Source: Arachidicoccus sp. BS20 | GTDB taxonomy: Bacteria; Bacteroidota; Bacteroidia; Chitinophagales; Chitinophagaceae | Assembly: GCF_001659705.1 (NCBI RefSeq) | Contig: NZ_CP015971.1 | Span: forward strand, 558,001-622,000 | Length of the DNA: 64,000 nt | Direction: 5' to 3' | Part shown: positions 34,864 to 44,580 of the stretch, piece after piece | Position numbering within the stretch: position 1 is the stretch's first letter | Layout of the letters: each line of letters opens with the position of its first letter | Notes under the pieces: model-generated | The model's database searches: none | The model's input: only the letters and a program-made list of their open reading frames with translations | What the model was told of the DNA's origin: nothing | Translations under genes and position numbers: made by a program

Positions 34864-35142
34864 TTATATCGCGATTGGCGGCAATGATGTTTCTATAATT
34901 GATTCACCTAATTCCGCTTCCAACTTAGCAATGGTTTTAAGTGTAAGGTTGTGGTTGCCTTTCAGCCATTTATTTATTTCTGACGGACTTTTCTTCATCT
35001 TGTCGGCTAAGTCTTTTTGCGTAAATCCTTTGGCTGCAAGAATGTTGTTTATTCTTACAACAATATCGGTGTATTGTCTTACAAAAATGCGCACTTCTTC
35101 GGGCGTTTCATCTTGTATTTTTTTTGCGATTTTGCTTCTCAT
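34864..35142 (-). CDS. XRE-family antitoxin
   Basis: The ATG at 35142 gives 92 residues. The helix-turn-helix lies near residues 38-75: ILAAKGFTQKDLADKMKKSPSEINKWLKG, split here as ILAAKGFTQKDLADKM and SPSEINKWLKG, then LKTIAKLEAELGESI. It starts 10 bases after the end of the RelE-like toxin remnant, the normal toxin-then-antitoxin order of this family. It probably represses the operon and neutralises the toxin. The gene itself is intact. Confidence 0.85.
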   Translation of the reverse strand: MRSKIAKKIQDETPEEVRIFVRQYTDIVVRINNILAAKGFTQKDLADKMKKSPSEINKWLKGNHNLTLKTIAKLEAELGESIIETSLPPIAI

Positions 35143-35152
35143 AAAATTTATT

Positions 35153-35679
35153 TTAAAGTAAGATTTCATCATCGTCATATGCTGATAAAATCAATCTGTT
35201 TTTTGCATCAATAATTATTTCTTTTTCTCTAATAGCCTCATCAATTCGTTTTGCAAATTGGCAAGCCTCTATCCATTTTAAATTTAAGTCTTTGCTCTGT
35301 TGATTTGTGCCGATTTTACGCCGCCGTTAAACAATACAACCAAATCTGTTCTGTTATTAATTCTTAAAGCATAAAGTCGCAACGGAAAATTCGGATAAAT
35401 AAATGAGACTTCGCCAACAGTTACACGTCCTTTGTTCGGCAAACCGGCAACTTCATTTTCAAATCGATTAAACAATACATCAATTGCTCCGTAATCATCG
35501 CCGATACTGTCTAAAACAAAACTTAATAACTCTTGTACACTTTGCTTATACTCGCTTATCGCATAATATTTATCAAAGAATTTATCCGTTTCGTTTTCTT
35601 CTGCATCTTGCCAACGTACTGTGTAAAAAGCACACTTGCAACCTTCATCGTCCCATTTTTCAAGTACAAAGTTATTCAC
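35153..35679 (-). pseudogene. RelE/HigB-like toxin gene broken by a frameshift
   Basis: The first frame starts at a GTG (35679) and codes for 131 residues (NNFVLEKWDDEGCKCAFYTV, then LRLYALRINNRTDLVVLFNGG), ending at a stop at 35284-35286. In the next frame, from about 35300, the sequence continues NQQSKDLNLKWIEACQFAKR, then IDEAIREKEIIIDAKNRLIL, ending DDDEILL at 35153. That tail is the expected C-terminus of the toxin family (type II, RelE-like, with LKWIEACQFAKRID). A one-base loss around 35297-35305 would explain it. It could be real decay, programmed frameshifting or a sequencing error. Confidence 0.72.
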
Positions 35680-35724
35680 TTATAAGTTAATTTGCAAATT
35701 GTATTTATTTTTATTGTCACAAAG

Positions 35725-37083
35725 TTATTGGTCTTTGGTAAATAAAAATGTTTTGCCGTTTTGTTGTAAAGTCAATTCTTTTTTATCAAGGTCGAATATC
35801 AGAACAGCAGATATAAACCTCAGTTCAAATTTATCCTTTCCTATTGCTTTGTACGGATATGCAGCCCGCGTACCAAGCTGCGCATACAATTGATTATCTT
35901 TCTTGGTAATGACGAATTTTCCTAAATCTTTGGAAGTATATGTGCCAATATATTTATCAAGTTCCGCAGATGTTATCGGATAATCCTTTGTGTTATATTT
36001 TGAAAAATCTTCGGGATTGTCATAGCAAATATTCAATTCGCTTACTAAAATATCATTCAAAGAAATTTCCATATCGTTGAATGATTGAGCAATGATTAAA
36101 CTATCTTTTGTAAAATCATATAAAGTCGAATATTGCCCATAAGTTCCGCCGTTGTGTCCATAACCCATTTTCTCATAAAACGGCACACGCATTATTCCTG
36201 TACCAAAAAACGCAGCAAACCCTTTGATAGAATCAGGAAAACGCATCATAGAATCAAGGCTCGATTTTTTTACAAGTTTGTAATCAAATAATGCCTGAAT
36301 GAACTTAATTAAATCGGTTGGCGTGGATAAAAGATTACCGCAACCTTTTGCATCATCGAAATAAAAATCTTGTTTTGATTGCCAACTGTCAGATGGATGA
36401 GAATACGGAAACGCATCATTGTCGTCCATACTATTTATACTATCTGAATTGATGTTTTTTAATGCTAATCTTGAAAAAATTCTGCTTCGTAAAATATTTT
36501 CAAACTTATTTTTATCAATAGCTTCCGCAATTTTTGCCAAAAGAAAATATCCTGAATTACAATAACTCATTGTTGAATCCGGCGAAAAATGCGGTTTGCC
36601 GTTTATTATCTTTTTCAAAATTTCATTGTCCGAATGAGGCTCAGTTATCCAAGCTTTTTTTACATCCACAGAATCATTGATGTAATCAATCAACCCGCTT
36701 CTGTGCCTCAGCAGCATTTCAATCGTAATCTTATCTGCATTCGGAATTTGAGGATAAAACTTTGCAAGCTTTGTATCCAGCGATAATTTCTTTTCTTCAA
36801 TCAACTGAAAAATTATAACTGCCGTAAACATTTTCGTTATCGAACCAATGCGGTATTTTGTATCAACATTCGCAGGAATCTTTTTGTTGCCGTCGATATA
36901 CGCATAACCGATTTGCCGTTGGTAAACAATCTTTCCGTCTTTCGCAATCGCCACGCTCCCCATGGCAAGATGATTTTTGTCAAGAATATCAAACAAGCTG
37001 TCAAGCTTTTTGGTGTTGATGGTTTGGGAAAATGTTGTTGCCGATAAGAGCATGAAAACAAAGAGTGAAGATATTTTTTGCAT
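35725..37083 (-). CDS. Serine hydrolase, class C beta-lactamase fold
   Basis: The ATG at 37083 gives 452 residues with a signal peptide cleaved after TFSQ near residue 20. The SxxK motif is SITK (Ser81, Lys84), and YCN (Tyr174, Asn176) is the second motif. GHNGGTYGQYS near residue 310 is the His-Gly third motif. A C-terminal lipocalin-like strand domain (about 385-450, KYIGTYTSKDLGKFVITKKD) follows. These are broad-range esterases or D-alanyl-peptide hydrolases. Unrelated neighbours give no clue. The start is 88 bases from the divergent miaE start. Confidence 0.85.
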   Translation of the reverse strand: MQKISSLFVFMLLSATTFSQTINTKKLDSLFDILDKNHLAMGSVAIAKDGKIVYQRQIGYAYIDGNKKIPANVDTKYRIGSITKMFTAVIIFQLIEEKKLSLDTKLAKFYPQIPNADKITIEMLLRHRSGLIDYINDSVDVKKAWITEPHSDNEILKKIINGKPHFSPDSTMSYCNSGYFLLAKIAEAIDKNKFENILRSRIFSRLALKNINSDSINSMDDNDAFPYSHPSDSWQSKQDFYFDDAKGCGNLLSTPTDLIKFIQALFDYKLVKKSSLDSMMRFPDSIKGFAAFFGTGIMRVPFYEKMGYGHNGGTYGQYSTLYDFTKDSLIIAQSFNDMEISLNDILVSELNICYDNPEDFSKYNTKDYPITSAELDKYIGTYTSKDLGKFVITKKDNQLYAQLGTRAAYPYKAIGKDKFELRFISAVLIFDLDKKELTLQQNGKTFLFTKDQ

Positions 37084-37124
37084 AGCCAATATTTACGGAC
37101 AAATATAACCACACATATCTTGAC

Positions 37125-37153
37125 TTGCAATAGCCGGATTATTTTTACTTTCG
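37125..37153 (+). promoter_or_regulatory. Candidate promoter of miaE
   Basis: TTG at 37125-37127 and TACTTTCG at 37146-37153 (one base off TAnnTTTG) have an 18-base spacer, ending 17 bases before the miaE start codon. Confidence 0.4.
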
Positions 37154-37170
37154 CTACGAAAAATTTCATC

Positions 37171-37752
37171 ATGTTAGGTCTAAAATTATCTACCGACCCG
37201 CGCTGGGCAAACATTGCAGAAACCAATCTCGAAGAAATACTCACGGACCATGCATGGTGCGAACAAAAAGCTGCATCCAACGCAATTTCGCTCATTACCA
37301 ATAATTCGGAAAAACAGGAGCTGGTGCACGAGCTTACAGCCATTGCGATTGAGGAAATGCAACACTTCCAAATGGTTATTGATATTATCAAAGAAAGAGG
37401 CTACACACTCGGTCGTGAACGGCGTGATGACTATGTAAACGAACTGATGAAATTCTGTAAAAAAGACGGCAGCAGAAATACATCGTTTATCGACAGATTA
37501 TTATTTGCCGCCATGATAGAAGCCAGAAGCTGCGAGCGTTTCAGAGTTTTATCTTTAAATATTAAAGATACAGTGCTTGCAAAATTTTATCATGATTTAA
37601 TGGTTTCCGAAGCAACTCATTATACAACTTTTCTTGGCTTCGCTCGTCAGTATGCAGAAGATGTGGATGTTGAAAAACGCTGGAAAGAATGGCTTGAGTT
37701 TGAAGGGAAGCTGATTCAGTCTTACGGAAAAAAAGAACAGATTCACGGATAG
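37171..37752 (+). CDS. miaE: tRNA 2-methylthio-N6-isopentenyladenosine-37 hydroxylase
   Basis: The ATG at 37171 gives 193 residues (an upstream start would add 31 residues not seen in the family). The ferritin-like di-iron site is visible as EEILTDHAWCEQKAASNA (Glu and the later His partners), EIQHF-like IEEMQHFQMV, MIEARSCERF and SEATHYTTFL. MiaE hydroxylates the isopentenyl group of ms2i6A37 in tRNAs reading UNN codons, with O2 as co-substrate. No miaA or miaB is in the window. Confidence 0.9.
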   Translation: MLGLKLSTDPRWANIAETNLEEILTDHAWCEQKAASNAISLITNNSEKQELVHELTAIAIEEMQHFQMVIDIIKERGYTLGRERRDDYVNELMKFCKKDGSRNTSFIDRLLFAAMIEARSCERFRVLSLNIKDTVLAKFYHDLMVSEATHYTTFLGFARQYAEDVDVEKRWKEWLEFEGKLIQSYGKKEQIHG

Positions 37753-37791
37753 CAAATCTGTTCTCATATAACCCTCATTAAACACATTATT

Positions 37792-39735
37792 TTAGTCGTT
37801 CCAATTATCCGTCCTGAATGGCGAAGCCGGTAAACTTTCTTTATTATACAAATTAATTCCCTGCGGGTCATCTGCCCAGCCGTAACGGACAGCAACAGGA
37901 TTTTTTATTTCGTCGCTGAAAACAATAACAGTATTGCCTTTTATAATAGCATTTGCCGGAGCAAATTTTTTATCGTTTCCTGCAATTACAAATCCTTTCA
38001 AAGTGCCGTCAGCACTGCCTTTCGCTAATAATCCCGTTCCAATATTTGAGAAAGACAACACCAACTTATTTCCTTCTTTTTTCATAGACTGAAAAACGGG
38101 ACCTGAATAAATAATATTCTTTCCGTAAGCGACTTTCAATCCTGCCAAAGCCAGGCGATAACCCACATCTTGCTTGTCGGTCGGATGTACATTGTGTGAA
38201 GCTCCTAAATCAATAATAACCGCTTCTCCTGTTTTCGGCAATGCCAATGCTTTGTGCTGCCCTTCGCGAACCAATGCCCAATTGCTATGCAACGTGTCTG
38301 AACTGCCGGGATTAAAGCGTGTCAATTGAACCCATAAGAAAGGAAATTCATAATTACGTTTGGCACGCCAATCACGAATTAACATAGGAAACAATTTCCG
38401 ATATTCTTCTGCCGCTTCAAAAGTATTAGTGTTTTGTTCACCCTGATACCAAATAACGCCTTTAATAGGAAGTTCATCAAAGGGAGCAATCATGGCATTG
38501 TAGAGTTGTGCAGGAAATGAATTAGGACCTTGTTCCTGTAAGCCGAATTGCGTACTTAACGCGGATGGCTTTGCCGACCAACCGATTGCTAAAGGAATTG
38601 AATCATTGCCTGAAAATTTTAACGACAACAGATTCGCATTGCTCTCAAAACCGCCGCCACCGCCGGCATTGGTCAGTTTTACAACAATAACATTTTTGCC
38701 TTCTTTTAATAATCCTTTGGCTAAAGCATAGCTTCTTGACGTGTACCAATTATCTGTCTCGCCAATCTTTTTTCCGTTTACATAAGTAACATCTTTATCA
38801 TCAATCACACCAAGGTTTAATGTTGCACTTTGCGCAGCTTGTGAAGCTGTAAGTACTATCTCTTTTCTGTACCAAACCGTTCCTGTTGCATCGTGCCAAA
38901 GCGTTTGAGACCAGTCTTTCGGAGCAATGTCATTTTGCCAACCATCAATATTTGTTTGCGGATTAAACCATTGCTGCACATCGCCGACATCATTCTTCAT
39001 AGCATTTTCATATTGTGTTTTTGCTTTCGCCTGTGCGCCCGCAATTCCGTCTGAATCATTCGGATTTATATTTTTGTATTCGGGCAATTTGCTCAGCGAA
39101 TCCCAGCCAATCCATTCCTGAATTTGTGTGCCGCCCCAGTTGGAATTAATCAAGCCAATCGGAATCTTTAAATCTTCATTCAGCTTCCTTCCAAAGAAAT
39201 AAGCAACCGCCGAAAACGGCGGAATGTTTTGCGGATTGCATTCCAACCAAGTTCCGCCTTTTAAATCGACTGCGGGCAAATAATTCATGCTTTTTTCTAC
39301 CGTGAACAATCGTATTGTCGGATGATTGGCATTTGCTATTTCCTGTTCCGCATTGTTCACTTTTGTCCAACCCGAAATTGGGAATTCCATATTCGATTGT
39401 CCTCCGCAAATCCAAACATCGCCAAGCAAAATATTTTTATATTCAATGGTATTTTCCGTACAAGAAATTTTCATTTCTGATACATTATTATCGTAATGCA
39501 TCGGCTTTAAAGTTACAGACCACTTGCCTTGATTATCCGCAACAGCTTTTCCGGTTTGCCCGTGAAAAGATACTTGTACATTTTCTCCTCTACTTGCCCA
39601 GCCCCAAATCTTCAAAGGCTTATCTCTTTGCAAAATCATATTATCACTAAAAATTTTCGGCATGGTTATTTGTGCCGAAATGCTTGCTGTTCCTGCGATA
39701 CAAGCGAATAACACTAAACTTACTTTCTTATTCAT
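37792..39735 (-). CDS. Sialate O-acetylesterase-type SGNH esterase
   Basis: A secreted 647-residue protein (signal peptide, cleavage after SISAQ near residue 22). It has the N-terminal beta-domain starting PKIFSDNMILQRDKPL, and the SGNH block with GGQSNMEFP near 110-118 (nucleophile Ser) and SNWGGTQIQEW near 198-208. A jelly-roll insert (about 265-375, WYRKEIVLTASQA) interrupts it, and VIWYQGEQNT near 430 carries another block. Relatives remove acetyl groups from sialic acid, but also from plant polysaccharides. It is the last gene of the PUL; acetyl removal from the target glycan is the likeliest job. Confidence 0.9.
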   Translation of the reverse strand: MNKKVSLVLFACIAGTASISAQITMPKIFSDNMILQRDKPLKIWGWASRGENVQVSFHGQTGKAVADNQGKWSVTLKPMHYDNNVSEMKISCTENTIEYKNILLGDVWICGGQSNMEFPISGWTKVNNAEQEIANANHPTIRLFTVEKSMNYLPAVDLKGGTWLECNPQNIPPFSAVAYFFGRKLNEDLKIPIGLINSNWGGTQIQEWIGWDSLSKLPEYKNINPNDSDGIAGAQAKAKTQYENAMKNDVGDVQQWFNPQTNIDGWQNDIAPKDWSQTLWHDATGTVWYRKEIVLTASQAAQSATLNLGVIDDKDVTYVNGKKIGETDNWYTSRSYALAKGLLKEGKNVIVVKLTNAGGGGGFESNANLLSLKFSGNDSIPLAIGWSAKPSALSTQFGLQEQGPNSFPAQLYNAMIAPFDELPIKGVIWYQGEQNTNTFEAAEEYRKLFPMLIRDWRAKRNYEFPFLWVQLTRFNPGSSDTLHSNWALVREGQHKALALPKTGEAVIIDLGASHNVHPTDKQDVGYRLALAGLKVAYGKNIIYSGPVFQSMKKEGNKLVLSFSNIGTGLLAKGSADGTLKGFVIAGNDKKFAPANAIIKGNTVIVFSDEIKNPVAVRYGWADDPQGINLYNKESLPASPFRTDNWND

Positions 39736-39762
39736 GGTATATTATTTTATTTCTGAATTAAG

Positions 39763-40899
39763 CTACTTCCAATTAATTTTAAATATATACGATTCCGAAA
39801 CAGATAATCCGTGAATGTTTACATCAGCTACTGCATAAAAATAAGCCGGCTTGCCTTTGATGAACAAAACGGCAGGCCGTTCAAACTTGCCTGTAACATC
39901 ACGCACAAAAGTCCTTTTGTTATTCAATAAAGCATCTTTCTGTTGAGGCGTTCCCCAATAATCAAAAATATTTCCCATCGCTATTTGTGCATCAGCGAGC
40001 TTAAAACTCAATCCTGTCGCGGATTTCCATAAAATTAAATCTCCGTAAATACCTGTATTTCCGCCTAAATTATCTGCGGTTAATAAGTAATAATTTTTCT
40101 TGTATGCAAATGCCTGCGCATCTTCCAGATATGACACATTATCCGTGATAGGCTCATCGCACAAAACATAAGGACCTTCCAATTTATCCGAAACGGCATA
40201 GCCGTATTTTGCTTTCATTTGCTCAGGTGTGCCGCACTTATAATAGATATAATATTTCTTGCCAATTTTTAAAAACGCAGGATTATCCGCGCCGATAGCC
40301 GCGTTGTATGTCCAATGCGACGGGTCTTTTGACGGCTCAACCATAATGCCTTTGTTGTTGCCTGCAAATCTCCAAGGTCCGTTTATATTGTCTGCAATCA
40401 TCATCCCGATACGTTGCCCTTTGCTTCCGATAGTCGGGTTCTGGCAGATATACAACAAAATATATTTGCCGTCAACATATTCCAATCTCGGATTGTGCGG
40501 ACCAGCCATTACAGTCGTATCGGGCAACATAGCCGTTTTCATAATCGTACCGACATATTTAAAAGGACCTTCAGGCTTGTCGCTTACAAAATGTGCGATT
40601 TCCGCCTTCGGTCCCGTCCAGCCTTCCATGCCGTCTTTCTTTGGCCAGCGGCTTCCGAAAATATGAATCTTACCGTCTTTGGTTTGAAGCGGAGATATAC
40701 ACCAATTGTACCAATTTGAATCGCTTATTGCTGTGCCGATATATTGTGCGCTTAACGACATAACCGAATAAGGAATTTTATTCTTCGCAGTTTTGGATGA
40801 TAATAATTCTTTGCGATTCTCTTGCGCTGATGAAACAAAGCCACGTGTAATCAATATTATCAATAATACTGTTTTTATAAACCCATTTTTCATTTTCAT
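39763..40899 (-). CDS. Glycoside hydrolase family 43
   Basis: A 378-residue enzyme with a signal peptide (cleavage near SSAQE, residue 26) and a five-bladed beta-propeller. The catalytic-base blade is probably NWYNWCISPLQTKDGKIHIF near 61-80; the general acid and pKa modulator regions are near VSDKPEGPFKYV and MIADNINGPWRFAGN. GH43 enzymes cleave arabinofuranose, xylose or related beta- or alpha-L-links. Exact activity cannot be given. It lies 10 bases after the GH92 stop and 27 bases before the esterase start, so the three form the 3' end of the PUL operon. Confidence 0.85.
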   Translation of the reverse strand: MKMKNGFIKTVLLIILITRGFVSSAQENRKELLSSKTAKNKIPYSVMSLSAQYIGTAISDSNWYNWCISPLQTKDGKIHIFGSRWPKKDGMEGWTGPKAEIAHFVSDKPEGPFKYVGTIMKTAMLPDTTVMAGPHNPRLEYVDGKYILLYICQNPTIGSKGQRIGMMIADNINGPWRFAGNNKGIMVEPSKDPSHWTYNAAIGADNPAFLKIGKKYYIYYKCGTPEQMKAKYGYAVSDKLEGPYVLCDEPITDNVSYLEDAQAFAYKKNYYLLTADNLGGNTGIYGDLILWKSATGLSFKLADAQIAMGNIFDYWGTPQQKDALLNNKRTFVRDVTGKFERPAVLFIKGKPAYFYAVADVNIHGLSVSESYIFKINWK

Positions 40900-40909
40900 A
40901 AAACATCAA

Positions 40910-43174
40910 TTAATTATTAAACACCGTATTCAAGGGTACATCACTATCTTTTATTCCCCACTTTTTATTCGGTTGAGCGCCCATCACAAGTTCTAATGTG
41001 CCGCCGTTTTCAATATCGTCTTTCGTGATATAAGTATGTGTATAATTTACACCATTCAACTTTGCAGACTGTATGTAAATATTTTTATCCGAAACATTTT
41101 TAGCAGTTACCGTAAATGTTTTTCCATTCGGCAAATTCATGGTTGCTTTTTGTAAAATGGGCGAACCGATAGCGAATACGCCGCTTGCAGGATTTACAGG
41201 ATAAAAGCCCATTGCGCTGAATACATACCATGAAGCCATTTGCCCGCAGTCTTCATTGCCTGCATATCCCGAGAACGAATCGTTATACATTTCGTTCATA
41301 ATCTTTGTAACATAATATTGTGTTTTCCACGGTGCGCCTGCATAATCATACAAGTAAGAAATATGATGGCTCGGTTCATTTCCGTGTGCGTACTGACCGA
41401 TTAATCCCGACGCATTGCCGTTTCTTTGAACTGTACTATCCGTTAAAGTAAAAAGTGAATCTAATCTTTTTACAAACATATCTTTTCCGCCCATCAATGC
41501 AATCAGCGAAGGAACATTTTGCGGCACATACCAAAGATATTGCCACGCATTTCCTTCGGTATAAGGATTGCCGCCGTTTGCGCCGTAATGCAACGGATTA
41601 AAGGGTTCCAACCAATTGCCTTTATCATCTTTCGCACGGAAGAAACCTGTTTTTGCATCATACAAATTCTTATAAAATTCTGAGCGTGCAATGAAACGAT
41701 TATAATCATCTGTCTTACCAAGATGCTTTGCCAACTGTGCTACACACCAATCGTCATAGCTCATTTCCAACGTAAGCGATACGGATTGCGATTGCAGATT
41801 TTCGGGCATGTAATGATACTTTTCCCAAACATCAAACGGCGAATTTGTATGACTGATTAAAGATGAATTCTTCACGGCTTCATACGCTTCATTTACATCA
41901 ATGCCTTTGATATTATTCAACACGGCATTTACCACAATGGGAATCGCATGATTGCCTATCATGCAATAATTTTCCTGTCCCCACAATTCCCAAATCGGCA
42001 AGAAGCCAAACGCTTTATAATGCGCAATCATACTGTTCACAAATGCAGCAGTTTTTTGTGGCTGCAACAGCGTGTACAATGGACCTGCCGCGCGGTACAT
42101 ATCCCACAAAGAGAAGGTGGAATAATAACCCCGCGGCGAATTTGTTGTCGTAAAATCAGCGGACATATAATCGCCGTTGACATCGGACAATTTATTCGGC
42201 TGCGTGAATGCGTGATACATTGCCGTATAGAAAATCCTCTTCTGCAAATCCGTTCCGTCAATCTTTATTTTATCTAATTCATTTTCCCAAAGCAGATTTG
42301 CATGCGACACGGTTTTCTCGAAGTCCCAGGCAGGAATTTCTGCCTGTAAATTTTGTTTGGCATTCTCTATGCTTACGGGAGAAATACCAATTTTTACAAG
42401 TACTTCAGGATTTTTTTTATCAAAATCAAACACAGCTTTCACATCTGTTCCGTTGACGATAGATTGATTGTTATATACCGTATTTCCGCTCATCATTTTA
42501 TTGGAAATAATCGGTTTGGAAAATTCTGCATAAAAATAAATTTTTCGCAAAGGCGCCCAACCTGTAATCAGCCTGTAACCTTCGATGGTGTGATTATCTA
42601 ACATTCTTATTTGCGCACCGATGATTTTACAATCCCAGCTTCCTTTTTGAATAGAATGATTTAAGTCAATCAATATATGTTCATCTTTACCGGCATCAAA
42701 AGTATATTTATGAAAACCTGCATGTTCAGTAGCCGTAAGCTCTGCATCGATATTATCATCCAACAATTTTACCTGATAATATCCGGGCTTTGCAGATTCC
42801 TTTTCATGTGAAAATGAAGAGCGAATAGGAAAATTTCTTTCCGTTGAAAAAGGCATTACAGAAATATCAAACAATTCTGACACACCCGTTCCGCTTAAAT
42901 GTGTATGACTGAATCCGTAAATAAATTTATCGTTATGGTCGTAGCCCGAAGCCGCAGACCAATCCGGCGCTTCCTTTGTGTCGGGGCTTAACTGTACCAT
43001 ACCGAAAGGCATGGTCGCTCCCGGAAAATTATTGCCCGATAAACTCGAACCGTTAACCGCTCCCGTTCCGATAAACGGATTGACATATTTCGTTAAATTG
43101 TCAGATTGTGCATGAAGAATTGTTATTCCGCTTAATGCACTAACTAATAAAAAAGATTTTATACGATGTATCAT
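40910..43174 (-). CDS. Glycoside hydrolase family 92 (alpha-mannosidase type)
   Basis: A full-length secreted GH92 of 754 residues. The N-terminal beta-sandwich carries YVNPFIGTGAVNGSSLSGNN and PGATMPFGMVQLSPD; the central (alpha/alpha)6 barrel begins around residue 290, with YHAFTQPNKLSDVNGDY and LWDMYRAAGPL. GNEPSHHISYLYDYAG and NEDCGQMASWYVFSAMGFYP near residues 600-700 are the catalytic and calcium-site regions. Family members are calcium-dependent exo-acting alpha-mannosidases. This is the only mannose-directed enzyme in the PUL, which raises the question of an N-glycan-like or mannose-bearing target. Confidence 0.94.
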   Translation of the reverse strand: MIHRIKSFLLVSALSGITILHAQSDNLTKYVNPFIGTGAVNGSSLSGNNFPGATMPFGMVQLSPDTKEAPDWSAASGYDHNDKFIYGFSHTHLSGTGVSELFDISVMPFSTERNFPIRSSFSHEKESAKPGYYQVKLLDDNIDAELTATEHAGFHKYTFDAGKDEHILIDLNHSIQKGSWDCKIIGAQIRMLDNHTIEGYRLITGWAPLRKIYFYAEFSKPIISNKMMSGNTVYNNQSIVNGTDVKAVFDFDKKNPEVLVKIGISPVSIENAKQNLQAEIPAWDFEKTVSHANLLWENELDKIKIDGTDLQKRIFYTAMYHAFTQPNKLSDVNGDYMSADFTTTNSPRGYYSTFSLWDMYRAAGPLYTLLQPQKTAAFVNSMIAHYKAFGFLPIWELWGQENYCMIGNHAIPIVVNAVLNNIKGIDVNEAYEAVKNSSLISHTNSPFDVWEKYHYMPENLQSQSVSLTLEMSYDDWCVAQLAKHLGKTDDYNRFIARSEFYKNLYDAKTGFFRAKDDKGNWLEPFNPLHYGANGGNPYTEGNAWQYLWYVPQNVPSLIALMGGKDMFVKRLDSLFTLTDSTVQRNGNASGLIGQYAHGNEPSHHISYLYDYAGAPWKTQYYVTKIMNEMYNDSFSGYAGNEDCGQMASWYVFSAMGFYPVNPASGVFAIGSPILQKATMNLPNGKTFTVTAKNVSDKNIYIQSAKLNGVNYTHTYITKDDIENGGTLELVMGAQPNKKWGIKDSDVPLNTVFNN

Positions 43175-43203
43175 GATTATATTTTATACTGTTTATGAAG
43201 CAA

Positions 43204-43280
43204 CTCTGTGATTCTCTGTATAAACTCTTCGAATCCCTGTGAATAGCTATTACACAAAGATTACGCGGAGATTCACGGAG
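43204..43280. repeat. Degenerate inverted repeat in the GH27-GH92 gap
   Basis: CTCTGTGATTCTCTGTAT (43204-43221) is a degenerate inverted copy of ACGCGGAGATTCACGGAG (43263-43280). Both arms resemble the CTCTGTG/CTCCGTG words seen repeated in Bacteroidetes gaps. Confidence 0.55.
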
Positions 43281-43293
43281 ATATTTTCCATTC

Positions 43294-44538
43294 TTATTTA
43301 ATGACTTTTAGTCTGAACAATTTTGTTTCATGCGATGCAACTTCGCCTTTCCATTTATTTCCCTTTCCGATTACACGGTGCTCCCATAAATCCCGTATTT
43401 CGTAATTGCCAGAAAGACTTAAATCGCCAAACAGCACATTCATTTTCTGTTGCTTATCGCTCTTATTCAATATCGCAACTGCAATATCTCCGTTAGATAA
43501 TGGCTTTACAAATATTGCCCAATCATCATTATTAACCAGACGCTTTCCCTGTTTTCCCAGTGCATCCTGATTAATAGCAATAGCTTCTTTGTTTGTCAAA
43601 ATTTCTTTTGCGCGCGCATCCATCTTTCGCAAGTCATTACTTGCAATCAATGGCGAAGACAAAATACACCACAAACTCATCTGGCTTTGATATTCTGTAT
43701 CGCTACAACCCGTGCCGCCCAAATCGGCAGCGGGACCTTTAACGCCGTTCAAACCGACCACTAACATATCAGGATCGTTCCAACGTCCGCGCCCAGCGTA
43801 TTCATCAAGTCCGCCGTTAATATCCACAATATCCATGATGCCCATTCCTCCCTGACCTTTATCTTTCCATTTATCGCGGATATCGCCCGATATTCTCCAA
43901 ATTGTTCCGCCTGCTTGTGCAGCCCACAACCAAGGTTGTCTTCCGCCCCATTCACAAATGCCAAGTACGATATTCCGACCGGATTCTGATAAAGCATCGG
44001 CAATTGCTTTATATCTTTCTTTTGCAGTTGCCATATCCGACGGTGCGTTGCAATAATCGTATTTAAGATAGTCGATTCCCCACGATGCAAAGGTCGCCGC
44101 ATCCTGCTTCTCAAAATTCAGACTACCAGTGTAACCTGCGCAAGTCAACGGCGCAGCATCGGAATAAATACCAAGTTTCAAACCTTTCGCGTGAACATAA
44201 TCTGCCAATGCTTTAATGCCTGAAGGAAATTTTTTCACATCGGGAATGATATTGTTTTTATTATCGCGGCCACCCTGCCAGCCGTCATCGATAAAAATAT
44301 AATTGTAACCTGCATCCGCCATGCCCGATGAAACCAATGCGTCCGCCATTTCTTTGATAATGCCTTCGTTGATATTTTCCCCAAACCCATTCCACGTCAT
44401 CCAGCCCATCGGAGGCGTTAATACATTTTTTATTCTCAAGAACGATGTGTCCAAAATCTGCGCGCTTACAATAGGATTTTTCATAACTAAAAATATCAAC
44501 AACAGGAACAGCTTGGTACCTGTGATTTTTTGTTTCAT
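43294..44538 (-). CDS. Alpha-galactosidase, glycoside hydrolase family 27
   Basis: A 414-residue secreted protein (signal cleavage after VSAQ near residue 27). The (beta/alpha)8 barrel starts with PPMGWMTWNGFGENI at about 42-56; FIDDGWQGG lies near 82-90. The nucleophile Asp161 is in KYDYCNAP, and the acid/base is Asp219 in RISGDI. A C-terminal beta-domain begins near residue 325. GH27 removes terminal alpha-galactose (or alpha-N-acetylgalactosamine in some members) with retention. It lies 103 bases after GH95, and an intercistronic hairpin sits in that gap. Confidence 0.94.
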   Translation of the reverse strand: MKQKITGTKLFLLLIFLVMKNPIVSAQILDTSFLRIKNVLTPPMGWMTWNGFGENINEGIIKEMADALVSSGMADAGYNYIFIDDGWQGGRDNKNNIIPDVKKFPSGIKALADYVHAKGLKLGIYSDAAPLTCAGYTGSLNFEKQDAATFASWGIDYLKYDYCNAPSDMATAKERYKAIADALSESGRNIVLGICEWGGRQPWLWAAQAGGTIWRISGDIRDKWKDKGQGGMGIMDIVDINGGLDEYAGRGRWNDPDMLVVGLNGVKGPAADLGGTGCSDTEYQSQMSLWCILSSPLIASNDLRKMDARAKEILTNKEAIAINQDALGKQGKRLVNNDDWAIFVKPLSNGDIAVAILNKSDKQQKMNVLFGDLSLSGNYEIRDLWEHRVIGKGNKWKGEVASHETKLFRLKVIK

Positions 44539-44580
44539 AATTTGATTACAGTTTTATTAAAAAAATCGATGCTGTGGTGC

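Noticed and set aside
35143-35178. Longer N-terminus (MTMMKSYFK) for the antitoxin
   Set aside because: These codons belong to the end of the frameshifted toxin and its spacer; the ATG at 35142 starts the antitoxin proper.
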